Assembly: GCF_900636365.1 (NCBI RefSeq)
Contig: NZ_LR134266.1
Coordinates: forward strand, 1,934,576-1,998,575
Direction: 5' to 3'
Origin: Streptococcus viridans
GTDB taxonomy: Bacteria; Bacillota; Bacilli; Lactobacillales; Streptococcaceae
DNA length: 64,000 nt
Below the pieces are notes generated by a model. It did no database searches, had not been told where the DNA came from, and was given only the letters and a program-made list of their open reading frames with translations. The position numbers and the translations under genes were made by a program. Below are positions 39,587-49,667 of this stretch, one piece after another (within the stretch, counting starts at the first letter, position 1; the number at the start of each line of letters is the position of its first letter).

Positions 39587-40129
39587 TTAATACCAACCAT
39601 TGGCCAGCCAGAAGTTTTTAGCTTCCGACCATGAACCATAGCGGTTGACAACATATTGATTGGCTACTTTTTCCTGATTTGCTTCGGATAAATCACCGTT
39701 TAAATAAGAAAGGGATAACTGGTAACGACCATAATATTGGCCATTTTGCGCTGTGTAACTGCCACTTGATTCTTTCTGGGCAATCCATTCTTTAGCCGCT
39801 GCATCTTCGGCACTCAAGCCATTTGAAGCAGATACCGTAGTTGTTGCTTGTGTAGTGTTAGCTTTACTAGTGGCAGCTTGCTCTGTAGTATTAGTTGTTG
39901 CCTTCTCATCTTCAATCTCTAAAACCTGACCAACTGTAATGAGATTTACATTGCTAATCTTATTTTTCTTAGCAATCGCATCAACCGTTGTATTCTTCTC
40001 TTTAGCAATAGCTGATAAGGTATCACCTGACTTTACAGTATAAGATTCTGCACTGGCGAGGACGGGAATAAACATTCCTGATAATAAGCTCAGTCCGATA
40101 ACACGTTTTACAAACATTTTTTTATTCAT
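39587..40129 (-). CDS. Secreted LysM protein with lysozyme-like C-terminus
   Basis: 180 aa, cell-wall associated. Signal peptide to about residue 27 (...MFIPVLASAES), one LysM domain (SYTVKSGDTLSAIAKEKNTTVDAIAKKNKISNVNLITVGQVLEI) for peptidoglycan binding, a Thr/Ala-rich linker, and a C-terminal module of about 75 residues. That module, AKEWIAQKESSGSYTAQNGQYYGRYQLSLSYLNGDLS, resembles the transglycosylase-like aggregation-promoting-factor domain, with the catalytic-type glutamate in QKESSGSY. ATG at 40129 chosen over a GTG inside its RBS. Confidence 0.82.
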   Translation of the reverse strand: MNKKMFVKRVIGLSLLSGMFIPVLASAESYTVKSGDTLSAIAKEKNTTVDAIAKKNKISNVNLITVGQVLEIEDEKATTNTTEQAATSKANTTQATTTVSASNGLSAEDAAAKEWIAQKESSGSYTAQNGQYYGRYQLSLSYLNGDLSEANQEKVANQYVVNRYGSWSEAKNFWLANGWY

Positions 40130-40357
40130 TTTTTTCACTCCTTTTCTGTATGTTCTTTATCTTACAGAAGAAATGTTTCAGAAACTTTATGAAATCACGT
40201 CAAATGTTTCAACAATATGTTAGTAAGAATAAAAATACCTCAAATAAACTAGTTTTAAGTATCTTTTAAGTTTAAAACAAAATTTCCCTCTTAAATAGAA
40301 GAAAACATGCCCTAGATTTGTTATAATGAAAGAAAAGAAACCCTAAGGAGCTGACTG

Positions 40358-41029
40358 ATGAATTCGCTTAAATTCCAATCCGTATTTGATATTATTGGAC
40401 CGGTTATGATTGGACCTTCTAGTAGCCACACTGCTGGAGCTGTTCGTATTGGGAAAATTGTCTCTTCAATTTTTGGAGAGGATCCAACAGAAGTTGAATT
40501 TCAGTTGTTTAATTCCTTTGCCAAAACCTATCGTGGTCACGGGACAGACTTGGCCCTTGTAGCTGGAATTTTAGGCATGGATACAGATGATCCAAGAATC
40601 CCCAATAGTCTTGAAATTGCACATGAAAGAGGAATTCGAATCGTCTGGTCCATTCAAAAGGAGAGCAATGCTCCTCATCCAAATACGACGACCATCACGG
40701 TGAAAAATGATCACAAAACCATCTCCGTCACAGGAATTTCCATTGGTGGGGGAAACATACAAGTTACCGAGTTAAATGGCTTTGCAATTTCTCTAAACAT
40801 GAATACCCCAACAATTATTATCGTTCACCAAGACGTTCCTGGGATGATCGCCCATGTCACAGAGGCGCTTTCCCGCTATGATATCAATATCGCCCAAATG
40901 AACGTTACCCGCGAAAAAGCCGGAGAAAAGGCTATTATGATCATTGAAGTAGATTCTCGAAATTGTGACGAAGCGATTGAGTTAATCCGTCAAATTCCCC
41001 ATTTACACAATGTGAATTTCTTTCAATAA
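40358..41029 (+). CDS. sdaAB: L-serine dehydratase, beta subunit
   Basis: With the alpha subunit converts L-serine to pyruvate and ammonia using a 4Fe-4S cluster. 223 aa: N-terminal beta domain with IIGPVMIGPSSSHTAGAVRIG and a C-terminal ACT domain (VPGMIAHVTEALSRYDINIAQMNVTRE). Promoter has a TGTTATAAT extended -10 at 40319-40327; TAAGGAG precedes the ATG. 9 bp upstream of sdaAA. Confidence 0.95.
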   Translation: MNSLKFQSVFDIIGPVMIGPSSSHTAGAVRIGKIVSSIFGEDPTEVEFQLFNSFAKTYRGHGTDLALVAGILGMDTDDPRIPNSLEIAHERGIRIVWSIQKESNAPHPNTTTITVKNDHKTISVTGISIGGGNIQVTELNGFAISLNMNTPTIIIVHQDVPGMIAHVTEALSRYDINIAQMNVTREKAGEKAIMIIEVDSRNCDEAIELIRQIPHLHNVNFFQ

Positions 41030-41038
41030 GGAGACCCC

Positions 41039-41911
41039 ATGTTTTATTCCATTACCGAACTAGTTGAGCAAGCGACCCTCCACTATGAAGGAAATGTCGC
41101 AGAATTAATGATTGCAACTGAGTTTGAACTAACTGGTCGCGAGCGCGAAGAAGTTCTGACTCTTATGACTCGAAACCTCGAAGTCATGAAAGAATCCGTT
41201 CATCTTGGACTCAATGACCAACTTTCTCGAAGTGGCTTGACTGGAGGAGATGCTGCAAAACTAGATCGCTATATTCGATCTGGAAAAGCCCTCTCTGACT
41301 ATACTGTCCTAACCGCTGCCAAAAATGCTATTGCTGTCAACGAACACAATGCAAAAATGGGCTTGGTCTGTGCTACTCCCACTGCTGGATCAGCTGGTTG
41401 CTTACCTGCTGTTCTTACTTCAGCCATCGAGAAACTCCATTTAGATGAACACAAACAATTGGAATTCTTATTAGCAGCAGGAGCTTTTGGACTGGTTATT
41501 GCCAACAATGCATCGATTTCAGGAGCTGAGGGAGGCTGTCAAGCCGAAGTGGGTTCCGCGGCTGCCATGAGTGCGGCTGCCTTGACGTTAGCTGCTGGGG
41601 GAAGCCCTTATCAAGCTAGCCAAGCCATCTGTTTCGTCATTAAAAATATGCTAGGCTTAATTTGTGATCCCGTTGCAGGACTGGTGGAGGTTCCTTGCGT
41701 TAAGCGAAATGCAATGGGAGCGAGTTATGCATATATCGCTGCAGATATGGCCTTGGCAGGAATCGAATCCAAAATCCCTGTTGATGAAGTCATTGACGCC
41801 ATGTATCAGGTAGGATCAAGCCTACCAACTGCCTTTAGAGAAACGGCCGAAGGTGGTCTGGCAGCGACTCCAACTGGGAAACGGCTACAGCAAGAAATAT
41901 TTGGAGAATAA
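41039..41911 (+). CDS. sdaAA: L-serine dehydratase, alpha subunit
   Basis: Catalytic subunit carrying the iron-sulfur cluster. 290 aa; the conserved cysteines lie in CATPTAGSAGCLPAVL, GAEGGCQAEVGSAAAMSAAAL and CDPVAGLVEVPCVKRN. Two-gene operon with sdaAB, followed 3 bp later by a HAD gene. Confidence 0.95.
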   Translation: MFYSITELVEQATLHYEGNVAELMIATEFELTGREREEVLTLMTRNLEVMKESVHLGLNDQLSRSGLTGGDAAKLDRYIRSGKALSDYTVLTAAKNAIAVNEHNAKMGLVCATPTAGSAGCLPAVLTSAIEKLHLDEHKQLEFLLAAGAFGLVIANNASISGAEGGCQAEVGSAAAMSAAALTLAAGGSPYQASQAICFVIKNMLGLICDPVAGLVEVPCVKRNAMGASYAYIAADMALAGIESKIPVDEVIDAMYQVGSSLPTAFRETAEGGLAATPTGKRLQQEIFGE

Positions 41912-41914
41912 GCT

Positions 41915-42541
41915 ATGAAGTACATATTTTTCGACTTAGATGGAACCTTAGTCGATAGTTCCGAAGGTATTGAGACAACTTTTTTACATACTTTTAACGA
42001 ACTGGGTGTTCCTGCACCTGATAAAAAAACGATTCGAACCTTTATGGGCCCTCCACTCGAGGTTACATTTACAAACCATGTTCCAAAAGAACTTGTCACA
42101 AAAGCTGTAGAAATCTATCGTACTTATTACAAAGAAACTGGCCAACAACAAATCTATCTCTACCCAACTATCAAAGAACTCCTTCATCAATTGAAGGGAT
42201 TGGGTTATCACTTATTCATTACCACCTCTAAGAATCAGGAAGTGAGTCTCGAAATAGCCCATTCATTAGGAATTAGTGATTACTTTGAGGGGATTTATGG
42301 TTCTATCCCAGGATCTATGCACAAAGCTGATATCATTCATCGTGTACTAGTTGATCATCAAATTCCAAAAGAGGAAGCTTGCATCGTTGGAGATACTAAA
42401 TTTGATATCATTGGGGGAAAAACCATTGGTATTCACACAATTGCAGTCAGTTGGGGGTTTGCACCTCTAGAGCAATTAAAAGAGGAAACTCCCGATACCA
42501 TCGTAGATTCCCCCCTAGCTTTACTGACTCATTTAAGTTAA
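41915..42541 (+). CDS. HAD-family phosphatase
   Basis: 208 aa. HAD motifs I (FFDLDGTLVDS, residues 5-15), II (FITTSKN) and IV (VGDTKFDIIGGKTIGI) with a helical cap between I and II: the phosphoglycolate-phosphatase/beta-phosphoglucomutase-like subfamily. Substrate not predictable. Third gene of the sda unit, ending at a perfect palindrome. Confidence 0.88.
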   Translation: MKYIFFDLDGTLVDSSEGIETTFLHTFNELGVPAPDKKTIRTFMGPPLEVTFTNHVPKELVTKAVEIYRTYYKETGQQQIYLYPTIKELLHQLKGLGYHLFITTSKNQEVSLEIAHSLGISDYFEGIYGSIPGSMHKADIIHRVLVDHQIPKEEACIVGDTKFDIIGGKTIGIHTIAVSWGFAPLEQLKEETPDTIVDSPLALLTHLS

Positions 42542-42576
42542 TAAAAGAGGTTTACAAATTTGTAAACCTCTTTTAT
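42541..42576. terminator. Perfect 36-bp palindromic terminator after the sda-HAD operon
   Basis: ATAAAAGAGGTTTACAAA is followed directly by its exact reverse complement, ending in CTTTTAT. A strong rho-independent terminator. Confidence 0.88.
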
Positions 42577-42684
42577 GTACGAAATCACGCTTGTGTAAGA
42601 GTATCCATGGTTCAGCAAGGTTGACTGACACAGTCATTTTTCTTTACATCACTTTCCAATCCTTGTCAAGGTAAGAAACAAAAT

Positions 42685-42709
42685 AAAAAGAGGGTTTCCC
42701 CTCTTTTTT
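42685..42709 (-). terminator. Terminator of the 214-aa LysM gene
   Basis: AAAAAGAGGG/CCCTCTTTTT with a 4-nt loop, overlapping the stop codon of the gene it terminates. Confidence 0.8.
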
Positions 42710-43352
42710 AGTATCCCCAAGCTGAAAGTCCTTGGTTTGAATAGGCATTATAAGCCGCTTGGATTTGATCATCAACTGTAGCAGTTGAACCCCAACCTGG
42801 CATTGTTTGGAAAAGACCACTAGCTCCAGATGGATTTGCTGCGTTCACTTGACCATTTGATTCGCGGGCAATAATGGCTTCCCAAGTTGATGCAGGAACA
42901 CCTGTCATTTCAGCCATTCGAGCTGCTGCATAGGATCCAGTTTCTCCAGCAGTATTCCCATTAGCAAGTACAATCCCATTTCCTGAATTCGTAACAACAG
43001 GTGCTGCATTATAAGTAGCATTAGCAGTAGTTGTTGTTGAAGCCGCTACTTGATTTGTCGAAGCCTCGACTCCAGGTTCCTGACTTACTGTGGCAGTATT
43101 TACTTTGTTGATCAATGAATTTGAACGTTCACCCAACTCAATAATTTGACCAGCGTGGATCAAATCTTGATTGCTGATTTGATTCAATTCAACAAGCTTT
43201 TCGATAGTAGTGTTATTCTTAATCGCAATTTCTGATAAAGTATCACCATTTTTCACTTCGTATGTTTCAGCATTCACTACCACACCAGAAACAAAAAGTG
43301 AAAGAGCTGAGATAATAGAAGTTAATGTCCATTGGACTTTTTTTGTGTTCAT
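42708..43352 (-). CDS. Secreted LysM protein with transglycosylase-like C-terminus
   Basis: 214 aa. Signal peptide ([28 protein letters not shown]), LysM domain [46 protein letters not shown], an Ala/Thr linker of about 50 residues, then an IsaA/transglycosylase-like domain with [29 protein letters not shown]. Its RESNG glutamate is the presumed acid. ATG at 43352 has AAAGGAG 9 nt upstream. A paralogue-like companion of the 180-aa LysM protein on the other side of the sda operon. Confidence 0.88.
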   Translation of the reverse strand: MNTKKVQWTLTSIISALSLFVSGVVVNAETYEVKNGDTLSEIAIKNNTTIEKLVELNQISNQDLIHAGQIIELGERSNSLINKVNTATVSQEPGVEASTNQVAASTTTTANATYNAAPVVTNSGNGIVLANGNTAGETGSYAAARMAEMTGVPASTWEAIIARESNGQVNAANPSGASGLFQTMPGWGSTATVDDQIQAAYNAYSNQGLSAWGY

Positions 43353-43455
43353 CAATACATTCTCCTTTCGAACATAATACTATCTTACACATTAAATGTT
43401 ACAGTTAGTTATAATTTATGTTACAAAGGTTACAAAATCATGTATTTTTCATGCA

Positions 43456-43479
43456 AAAAACGCTATAAATAGCGTTTTT
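43456..43479 (-). terminator. ecf-operon terminator
   Basis: AAAAACGCTAT/ATAGCGTTTTT, 11-bp perfect stem with minus-strand T-run, 45 bp past the ecfT stop. Confidence 0.82.
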
Positions 43480-43523
43480 CTTCATTTTTTTAGAAAAATT
43501 CCCCTATATGTAGTGGTGGTATT

Positions 43524-44318
43524 CTAATATTTCAACCAAAAAATGATAGCACCAACTGCTACTACAGACAGAATCGCTACACTATCTAAGGCTTGCCATT
43601 TTAACTGCCTATAACGGCTTCTTCCCTCTCCACTTTTATAACCTCTTGCCTCCATGGCAATTGCAAGAGCATCTGCACGTTTAAAACTTGATGCAAACAA
43701 GGGAATTAAAATCGGTATAAAAGAGCGGATCTTCTGAAGGAGATTCCCTTCTCCAAAATCAACCCCTCTAGCTCTCTGTGCATTCATAATGCGAATCGTA
43801 TCATCCATTAGAGTGGGGACGAAACGAAGGCTCATAGACAACATGAGTCCAATTTCATGAGCAGGAACTTTGATGATTTTAAATGGAGTTAACAACTTTT
43901 CTACGGCATCTGCTAAGCTTAAGGGCGTTGTTGTCAGTGTTAAAATCGTTGAAAATACAACAATGAGAATAAAACGACAAAAGATCACACCCGCTTGAGC
44001 AAGTCCTTTATCCGTTACAGTCAAAAAATAAAATTGAACTAAAGTCTTACCGCCAGTCGTCGCAAACAACTGAAAGAGTGTGGTGAAAGCAATGATAAAA
44101 ACCATCGATTTCAGGCCATTAATAAAAAAACGGAAGGGGATCTTGGCACTCAAAATCAACGCAAAGGCCAATAAAAATAACAGGACATTCGTCAACACAT
44201 TATTGGCCCAAAACAAAATAACAATTAACAAGAAAAGTCCTAGTAACTTCGCCCTTGGATCCATACGATGGAGAATGGAATTACCTGGTACATATCGTCC
44301 TAAAATCATACTATTCAT
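43524..44318 (-). CDS. ecfT: ECF transporter transmembrane subunit
   Basis: Scaffold subunit shared by vitamin-specific S components. 264 aa from the ATG at 44318, overlapping ecfA2 by 8 bp, with AAGGAG upstream. Five or six helices and the coupling-helix motifs [12 protein letters not shown] and [23 protein letters not shown], which dock to the two ATPases. Confidence 0.95.
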   Translation of the reverse strand: MNSMILGRYVPGNSILHRMDPRAKLLGLFLLIVILFWANNVLTNVLLFLLAFALILSAKIPFRFFINGLKSMVFIIAFTTLFQLFATTGGKTLVQFYFLTVTDKGLAQAGVIFCRFILIVVFSTILTLTTTPLSLADAVEKLLTPFKIIKVPAHEIGLMLSMSLRFVPTLMDDTIRIMNAQRARGVDFGEGNLLQKIRSFIPILIPLFASSFKRADALAIAMEARGYKSGEGRSRYRQLKWQALDSVAILSVVAVGAIIFWLKY

Positions 44319-45153
44319 GTCCAATTAACTCCTTAAACTCCTGTAAAGTGATTGGTAAAGTTGGCAAAGATAGTCCTTTTTGACGTAAGCGCCAAGCAAA
44401 TTTCGTCACTTTCGGTACACCTAATTGTATGTTTTCTAATCCTTCTACATCCTGAAATACATCCCTTGGATGCCCAGACCTCACCATTCGTCCTTTTTCC
44501 AAAACATAAACAAGATTTGCGTATTCTGCCACATCTTCCATAGAATGACTAACAAGAACGATGGTCATCCCAGCTTGATGAAGTGACGCAAATAGCTTCA
44601 TTAATTCCCGTCTACCTGACGGATCCAAACCAGCTGTCGGCTCGTCCAAGACCAAAATTTCAGGTTCCATCGCTAAAATGCCTGCAATAGCGACCCGTCT
44701 CATTTGCCCTCCAGACAATTCAAAGGGACTCCGTTCAAACAACTCTTCAGAAAGACCGACTAAGCGTAATTTTTCCTTAGCAATGCTCTCAGCTGATTCT
44801 TGGTCTACTCCAAAATTTTGAGGCCCAAATGCGACATCTTTTACAACAGTCTCAGCAAAGAGTTGACTTTCTGGAAATTGAAAGACGAGACCCACTTTTT
44901 TCCGAAGATCCTTTAGCTCTTTTTGAGAAGACTCAGAACTAATGCGCATATCATTCATTTGCACTTCCCCTCGACTGGGCAAAAGCAAACCATTTAATAA
45001 TTGAAGGATGGTTGATTTTCCACTTCCAGTATGCCCAATTAGAGCTGTATAAGAACCGCTTGGGATTTCTATATTCACATCAAAAAGAACCGCTCCTTCA
45101 AAAGGAGTACCTTCTTGATAGGTATAACTAAGCTGTTTTAAAGCAATTCCCAT
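44311..45153 (-). CDS. ecfA2: ECF transporter ATPase 2
   Basis: 280 aa. Walker [15 protein letters not shown], signature [17 protein letters not shown], Walker [13 protein letters not shown]. Energises import through EcfT with the paralogous EcfA1. Overlaps ecfA1 by 16 bp and ecfT by 8 bp. Confidence 0.95.
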   Translation of the reverse strand: MGIALKQLSYTYQEGTPFEGAVLFDVNIEIPSGSYTALIGHTGSGKSTILQLLNGLLLPSRGEVQMNDMRISSESSQKELKDLRKKVGLVFQFPESQLFAETVVKDVAFGPQNFGVDQESAESIAKEKLRLVGLSEELFERSPFELSGGQMRRVAIAGILAMEPEILVLDEPTAGLDPSGRRELMKLFASLHQAGMTIVLVSHSMEDVAEYANLVYVLEKGRMVRSGHPRDVFQDVEGLENIQLGVPKVTKFAWRLRQKGLSLPTLPITLQEFKELIGHE

Positions 45154-45965
45154 AATAGTTTCTCTAGCTCTCCTTCAGTCTGATAGGTTTCTCCAACTGG
45201 AAAACCTTTTTGATGTAACATGCTGCGCAATCGATTGGCGAAAGGTTCTTCTAGTCCTATTTCATCCAGATCATCTCGAGAAAAGAGTTCTCTTGGAGTC
45301 AGATCCAAGGTCGCTTTTCCTTTTTCAAAAAGAATAACCCGATCACTTAGGGAAACTTCCTCTAAATCATGGGTAATAGAAATAACCGTTAACCCATATC
45401 GTTCTTTAACTTCTCGAACTGTACGAATTAGTTCTAGACGCCCTTCAGGATCCAACATACTGGTCGCTTCATCTAAAATGATGATTTTAGGTCGTAAAGC
45501 AATAATCCCGGCAATGGCCACTCGTTGCTTTTGTCCACCGGATAACCTAGCGGGTTCTCGATCTTTGAACTCATCCATGCGGACCATCTTCAAAGCTTCG
45601 TCTACTCGTTGCACCATTTCATCTCTTGGAATTCCTTGGTTCTCCAACCCAAACGCCACATCATCTTCAACTGTAGCCCCAACAAACTGGTTATCTGGAT
45701 TCTGGAAAACCATGCCAATCTCACTACGTTTATCCCAAACATTTTCAGGAGTTAACAAATCTCCAGAAATATAGATTTGACCAGATTCCGGTTCCAACAA
45801 GCCATCAATCAAGCGGACCACTGTTGATTTACCACTTCCGTTATGTCCAATAATGGATAACCATTCACCATGTTTCACGTGAAACGAAATATCATTTAAC
45901 TGATGGTTCTCATCTGTTTTTTGGTATTTAAATGTAAGATTTCGAACTTCTATAATATTATTCAT
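45138..45965 (-). CDS. ecfA1: ECF transporter ATPase 1
   Basis: 275 aa. Walker [15 protein letters not shown], signature [17 protein letters not shown], Walker [13 protein letters not shown]. Begins directly after the pgsA stop. A near-perfect parS site (45871-45886) lies within its 5' coding region. Confidence 0.95.
   Translation of the reverse strand: MNNIIEVRNLTFKYQKTDENHQLNDISFHVKHGEWLSIIGHNGSGKSTVVRLIDGLLEPESGQIYISGDLLTPENVWDKRSEIGMVFQNPDNQFVGATVEDDVAFGLENQGIPRDEMVQRVDEALKMVRMDEFKDREPARLSGGQKQRVAIAGIIALRPKIIILDEATSMLDPEGRLELIRTVREVKERYGLTVISITHDLEEVSLSDRVILFEKGKATLDLTPRELFSRDDLDEIGLEEPFANRLRSMLHQKGFPVGETYQTEGELEKLLWELL
45871..45886. promoter_or_regulatory. parS site inside ecfA1
   Basis: TGTTTCACGTGAAACG, 15 of 16 bases of the parS consensus, about 18 kb from oriC and embedded in coding sequence. 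ParB encoded at 62990 is the expected ligand. Confidence 0.85.
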
Positions 45966-46505
45966 TTATCTAAAGGTATCTTTAAAGAGGTAGGCACTGC
46001 CTTTAAAGTATTCATATCCAGAATAGACTGTAAAGATTAGCGCAACATAAAGCGTAATTTGGCCCAATAAATCCCAATGAAAGAGAAGGAAAATAATGGC
46101 AAACATTTGTGAGAAGGTTTTAATTTTCCCAGGCATCGCTGCTGGCAAAACAACTCCTCCTGTTTCAACCAATAACAGACGGAGGCCAGTAACAGCTAAT
46201 TCACGGCAAATAATAACTGCTGTAATCCAAGCCGGAACCATCTTTAATTCAATCATCATGATAAAGGCAGACATGACAAGAAGCTTATCAGCCATAGGAT
46301 CCGCAAATTTTCCAAAGTTACTAACAACTTTCCATTTACGAGCTAAATAACCGTCCAAATAATCGGTGATACTAGCAACTGCAAAGACAATAGCTGCTGC
46401 TACATGCCAACCATAACCTTTACCAAATATTAGCATCAAAATAAAAATAGGAATAAACACAATTCGAATCAGTGTTAAGGCATTTGGGATATTTTCTTTT
46501 TTCAT
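45966..46505 (-). CDS. pgsA: Phosphatidylglycerophosphate synthase
   Basis: Makes phosphatidylglycerol phosphate from CDP-diacylglycerol and glycerol-3-phosphate. 179 aa membrane protein with the CDP-alcohol phosphotransferase motif DYLDGYLARKWKVVSNFGKFADPMADK, holding all conserved Asp/Gly/Arg positions. It precedes ecfA1 without a gap. Confidence 0.95.
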   Translation of the reverse strand: MKKENIPNALTLIRIVFIPIFILMLIFGKGYGWHVAAAIVFAVASITDYLDGYLARKWKVVSNFGKFADPMADKLLVMSAFIMMIELKMVPAWITAVIICRELAVTGLRLLLVETGGVVLPAAMPGKIKTFSQMFAIIFLLFHWDLLGQITLYVALIFTVYSGYEYFKGSAYLFKDTFR

Positions 46506-46601
46506 TCTAGTCTCCTTACTAGTTTACATGATCATTTACATCTAATTGACAAAATCAACGTCGATTTAATTCGACAAAAACATCATTCCACTATTATCCC
46601 G

Positions 46602-47888
46602 TTATTTAGGGAAAATGATAAAGTCCGTCATATCACAAGCATTGACAAAATCTCGCCCAACCTTTACAACATCTTGTAAAGAAATACTCTGTAAAATTTT
46701 TGGAAGATCAAATAGATTTTCACCTGTCTCAATTGGATTAAATTGAGTCGCAATATAATCCAAGGAATTCAAACCGTGTAGAAAATCTCCAAACATTTCA
46801 CTTTTAATCGTATCCAAATGCTCTTGGGTCACATCAGGGTCTTTCTCAAAATTCTTAATGGCCGTTCTGAACTGATGGGATATACTAACAGGTTCCGAGG
46901 TGTCCATCGTTAACATCACAAAGTGAAACGAAGACTCTACTTCAATTTCTAGTGTCAAGGAGTTGTCAAGTTTACCAACTTCATAAAGTGACTGAAATCG
47001 TTTAGATGTCCACCCAAACATCATAGCAAACAATAATTTGAGGATAATCTTATAGCGATACTGGTAAAGAGGAGGAATCTGATTTCTTCCACGAATGCCA
47101 ATTGCTAATTTCGGTGAAGCAACTTCCATCCGACTTGTCTCATTTTGAACAACTGGATTTAAGTCCACGGGTGAGATATGAGGAAGAGGTTTTGAAGAGG
47201 TCTTCATCTCAAATTCAGAAACAAGATTAACAAGACTGTCAAGGTCAAAATTTCCGACAACCACTAGCTGCATATTAGATGGTTGGTAGAAATAATCGAA
47301 ATTATCCTGTAAACTTTTTTCATCAATTTGGGAGAGAGAAGATACAGTACCTGCAATATCTTGGGCCAAGGGTGTATCTGGATAGAGATTTGCCAACGCC
47401 CTAAAGAATAATTGGTAGTCAGGACTATCTTGGTACATTTCGATCTCTTGTTGAATAATCAATTGTTCCTTCTTTAGAGAATCCTTTGAGAGATGAAGAG
47501 ATTGTGTCATCTCCAGTAACAATCTCAGATTTTCATTGACATTCGAGGTGGTCGAAAAGAGATAGCTAGTTTGTGTAAAGCTAGTAAAGGCATTACTTTC
47601 AGCTCCCAGCTTTACAAAATGCTGTAAATAATCTTGACCGTCTTGATCTTCAAATAATTTATGTTCAAGAAAATGTGCAATCCCTGCTGGAAATTCTTTT
47701 ATTCCCTCTACTCCATCTACTGTAAATCTTGTGTCAATAGAACCGAATTTAGTAGAAATGATTGCATAGCTTTCATTAAAATCCGCTTTTGGAATTAAAT
47801 ATAACTTCAATCCATTTTGGAGACTTGTCTGATAAACACATTCTCCAACAGCTGGATAATCTATTTTCTCCAAATCTTTCTTTATCAT
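46602..47888 (-). CDS. M16-family zinc peptidase, YfmH type
   Basis: 428 aa. The catalytic HxxEH is present as HFLEHKLFE (about residue 70), with the distant zinc glutamate in an EQLIIQQEIEMYQDSPDY-type region. ATG at 47888 overlaps the upstream M16 gene by 4 bp. Forms a pair with a non-catalytic M16 homologue, the usual YfmF/YfmH arrangement next to pgsA in streptococci. Role in peptide or signal processing unproven. Confidence 0.88.
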   Translation of the reverse strand: MIKKDLEKIDYPAVGECVYQTSLQNGLKLYLIPKADFNESYAIISTKFGSIDTRFTVDGVEGIKEFPAGIAHFLEHKLFEDQDGQDYLQHFVKLGAESNAFTSFTQTSYLFSTTSNVNENLRLLLEMTQSLHLSKDSLKKEQLIIQQEIEMYQDSPDYQLFFRALANLYPDTPLAQDIAGTVSSLSQIDEKSLQDNFDYFYQPSNMQLVVVGNFDLDSLVNLVSEFEMKTSSKPLPHISPVDLNPVVQNETSRMEVASPKLAIGIRGRNQIPPLYQYRYKIILKLLFAMMFGWTSKRFQSLYEVGKLDNSLTLEIEVESSFHFVMLTMDTSEPVSISHQFRTAIKNFEKDPDVTQEHLDTIKSEMFGDFLHGLNSLDYIATQFNPIETGENLFDLPKILQSISLQDVVKVGRDFVNACDMTDFIIFPK

Positions 47889-49135
47889 TCTCTTCCTTCC
47901 ATAAAATAGACCGCTTGTAATTTGAGTGATTTGGCAACAGCCATAATTTCTTCTTTCGTCACCAGTTGAATAGCTTGGATCCAATCATCAATTGACAAGA
48001 ACTGTTTTCCTAAAATAGAGTGTAAATAAGCTCTTTCAATCAAGGTGCCAGGTCGATCCTGCGACAATTTTGCAGCATTTATAATCATTTCTTTTGTCAA
48101 GCGCAGCTCTTCACTTGTAAACTTCCCTCTCTTCAAGTCACTCACTTGACGGCTCATCAGGGTCATGGTCCGGGTTCGATTTTTTCGATCAATCCCCGCA
48201 TAGATCCGCATAAAATGAGAAAAAATATCAAAATGGCTAGAGATGGTATAAGCCAACCCTTCTTTTTCTCGAATGACTGTAAACAATTTCGAGTGAGAGA
48301 AAGCGCCCAGTAAACCATTTAAAACAATCAAAGCAAAATGCTCTTTTTCTCCATACTGAACAGGAAAATGATAACCTAACTCTAAAATAGATTGATGAGT
48401 TTCTCTTTGCTCAAGTCCTTCTCTGACAACATTTGAAAAAGATTGGGCATAAAAAAGATTGACATAAGATTTACGAGGTTGTAAACCAAATTCACTAATC
48501 TTTTCAATGACCGCTAGTTCATTGAAATCACCCATAAAGAAAAAGTCAATCAGATTTGTTTGAAGCATTTCTTGAAATGCTTGATAAGCTGACCCTTCAT
48601 CCTCGTTCTGAATCTGCTGGACACTTCCATACTTGCTTAGTTTCATATCAGCTTGATCATAAAACAACCGATTCAATTGTTGGTGGGCATAATAATAATG
48701 ATTTTCAATTTCTGCTTCTAGTTCTGTAATGAGATTTTTTTTCTCTACTGAAAAAGTTTCTGAATGAAAAGAGCCATCTTCTGCAAGAGGAGCATTCAGA
48801 GATACCTTTAATAAATCCAACATCTGATCTGTCAAGACATTTTTCTTGCTCAAAAAAGCATCACGGACATAAGATAAATTAATATCAATGTAGTGCATTT
48901 GACCGCGTTTTGAAACAGAAGTAGAAAAATTTGCTCCATACAAGTTCGCCAACTGCTCTCTAAATTGCTGTGAAGTTGGGTAAAGTTGATTGGCTGTTTC
49001 GATCATGCGTGAGGCTAGAACTCGTCCTGCTATTGTTTCTTCAGAAAGAGGGGCCGAGAACCGCACTTTTATCTCATTGGTCTTAAATTTTTCTGATTTC
49101 ATAAAATGGATTCGAACACCAGTAACTAATTCCAT
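47885..49135 (-). CDS. M16-like peptidase partner without active site, YfmF type
   Basis: 416 aa from the ATG at 49135. M16 fold throughout (IKVRFSAPLSEETIAGRVLASRMIE, then a second half with LGYHFPVQYGEKEHFAL), but no HxxEH motif can be found, so it is a structural partner of the active protein encoded downstream. Confidence 0.85.
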   Translation of the reverse strand: MELVTGVRIHFMKSEKFKTNEIKVRFSAPLSEETIAGRVLASRMIETANQLYPTSQQFREQLANLYGANFSTSVSKRGQMHYIDINLSYVRDAFLSKKNVLTDQMLDLLKVSLNAPLAEDGSFHSETFSVEKKNLITELEAEIENHYYYAHQQLNRLFYDQADMKLSKYGSVQQIQNEDEGSAYQAFQEMLQTNLIDFFFMGDFNELAVIEKISEFGLQPRKSYVNLFYAQSFSNVVREGLEQRETHQSILELGYHFPVQYGEKEHFALIVLNGLLGAFSHSKLFTVIREKEGLAYTISSHFDIFSHFMRIYAGIDRKNRTRTMTLMSRQVSDLKRGKFTSEELRLTKEMIINAAKLSQDRPGTLIERAYLHSILGKQFLSIDDWIQAIQLVTKEEIMAVAKSLKLQAVYFMEGRE

Positions 49136-49261
49136 CGTCATCCTCGTTCTAACAAATATTACTCTTCATTATATCATGAAATCCCCGTAAAATCTTTCCC
49201 AGACAGATTAAAAAACGTTTACACTAACTCGCCCTATTTTAGGTTTTTCATCCTTTTGTGG

Positions 49262-49267
49262 TATAAT
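49262..49267 (+). promoter_or_regulatory. yaaA-recF extended -10 element
   Basis: TGGTATAAT 28 bp before yaaA. A minus-strand TATAAT (49173-49168) for the M16/pgsA side lies 90 bp away in the same divergent region. Confidence 0.5.
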
Positions 49268-49294
49268 AACTATCATTGAGGTGAACTGTGAACT

Positions 49295-49666
49295 ATGAAC
49301 TATAAACTTTTTGATGAATTTATCACACTACAAGCTCTATTTAAAGAACTGGGAATCATCCAAAGCGGTGGAGCTATCAAAGCCTTTTTACATGAAAATC
49401 AAGTAGAGGTCAATGGAGAAGTGGAAACCAGAAGAGGACGTAAGTTACGAGTCGGAGATACAATCGAAGTAATTGGTGAGAAGGAAGTCATAACACTGAC
49501 AGAACCTAGTCCAGAAGAAATTGAAGACTACCAAGCGGACAAGCTAGAAAAAGAACGCGTTGCTCAATTAGTGAAGAAATTAAATAAAGAACAGAAACAA
49601 AATAAAGATTCTAAACCTAAAAAAGAAGAGAATAAGCGGAAGCCTGTTCGTTTCCCAGGAACATAA
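49295..49666 (+). CDS. yaaA: S4-domain RNA-binding protein YaaA
   Basis: 123 aa. S4 domain [51 protein letters not shown] at residues 10-60, then a Lys/Glu-rich tail. Located one base before recF, the conserved yaaA-recF order. Binding target unknown. Confidence 0.9.
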   Translation: MNYKLFDEFITLQALFKELGIIQSGGAIKAFLHENQVEVNGEVETRRGRKLRVGDTIEVIGEKEVITLTEPSPEEIEDYQADKLEKERVAQLVKKLNKEQKQNKDSKPKKEENKRKPVRFPGT

Positions 49667-49667
49667 T

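Noticed and set aside
42571..42590. TACGAAAT as a ComX cin-box
   Set aside because: One mismatch to TACGAATA, it follows a terminator, no TTTTTGG-type partner is present and no late competence gene lies downstream.
43353..43440. WalR-type TGTAA repeats upstream of the 214-aa LysM gene
   Set aside because: Several TGTAAC words occur, but none are spaced at the 11-bp period of the WalR/VicR consensus.
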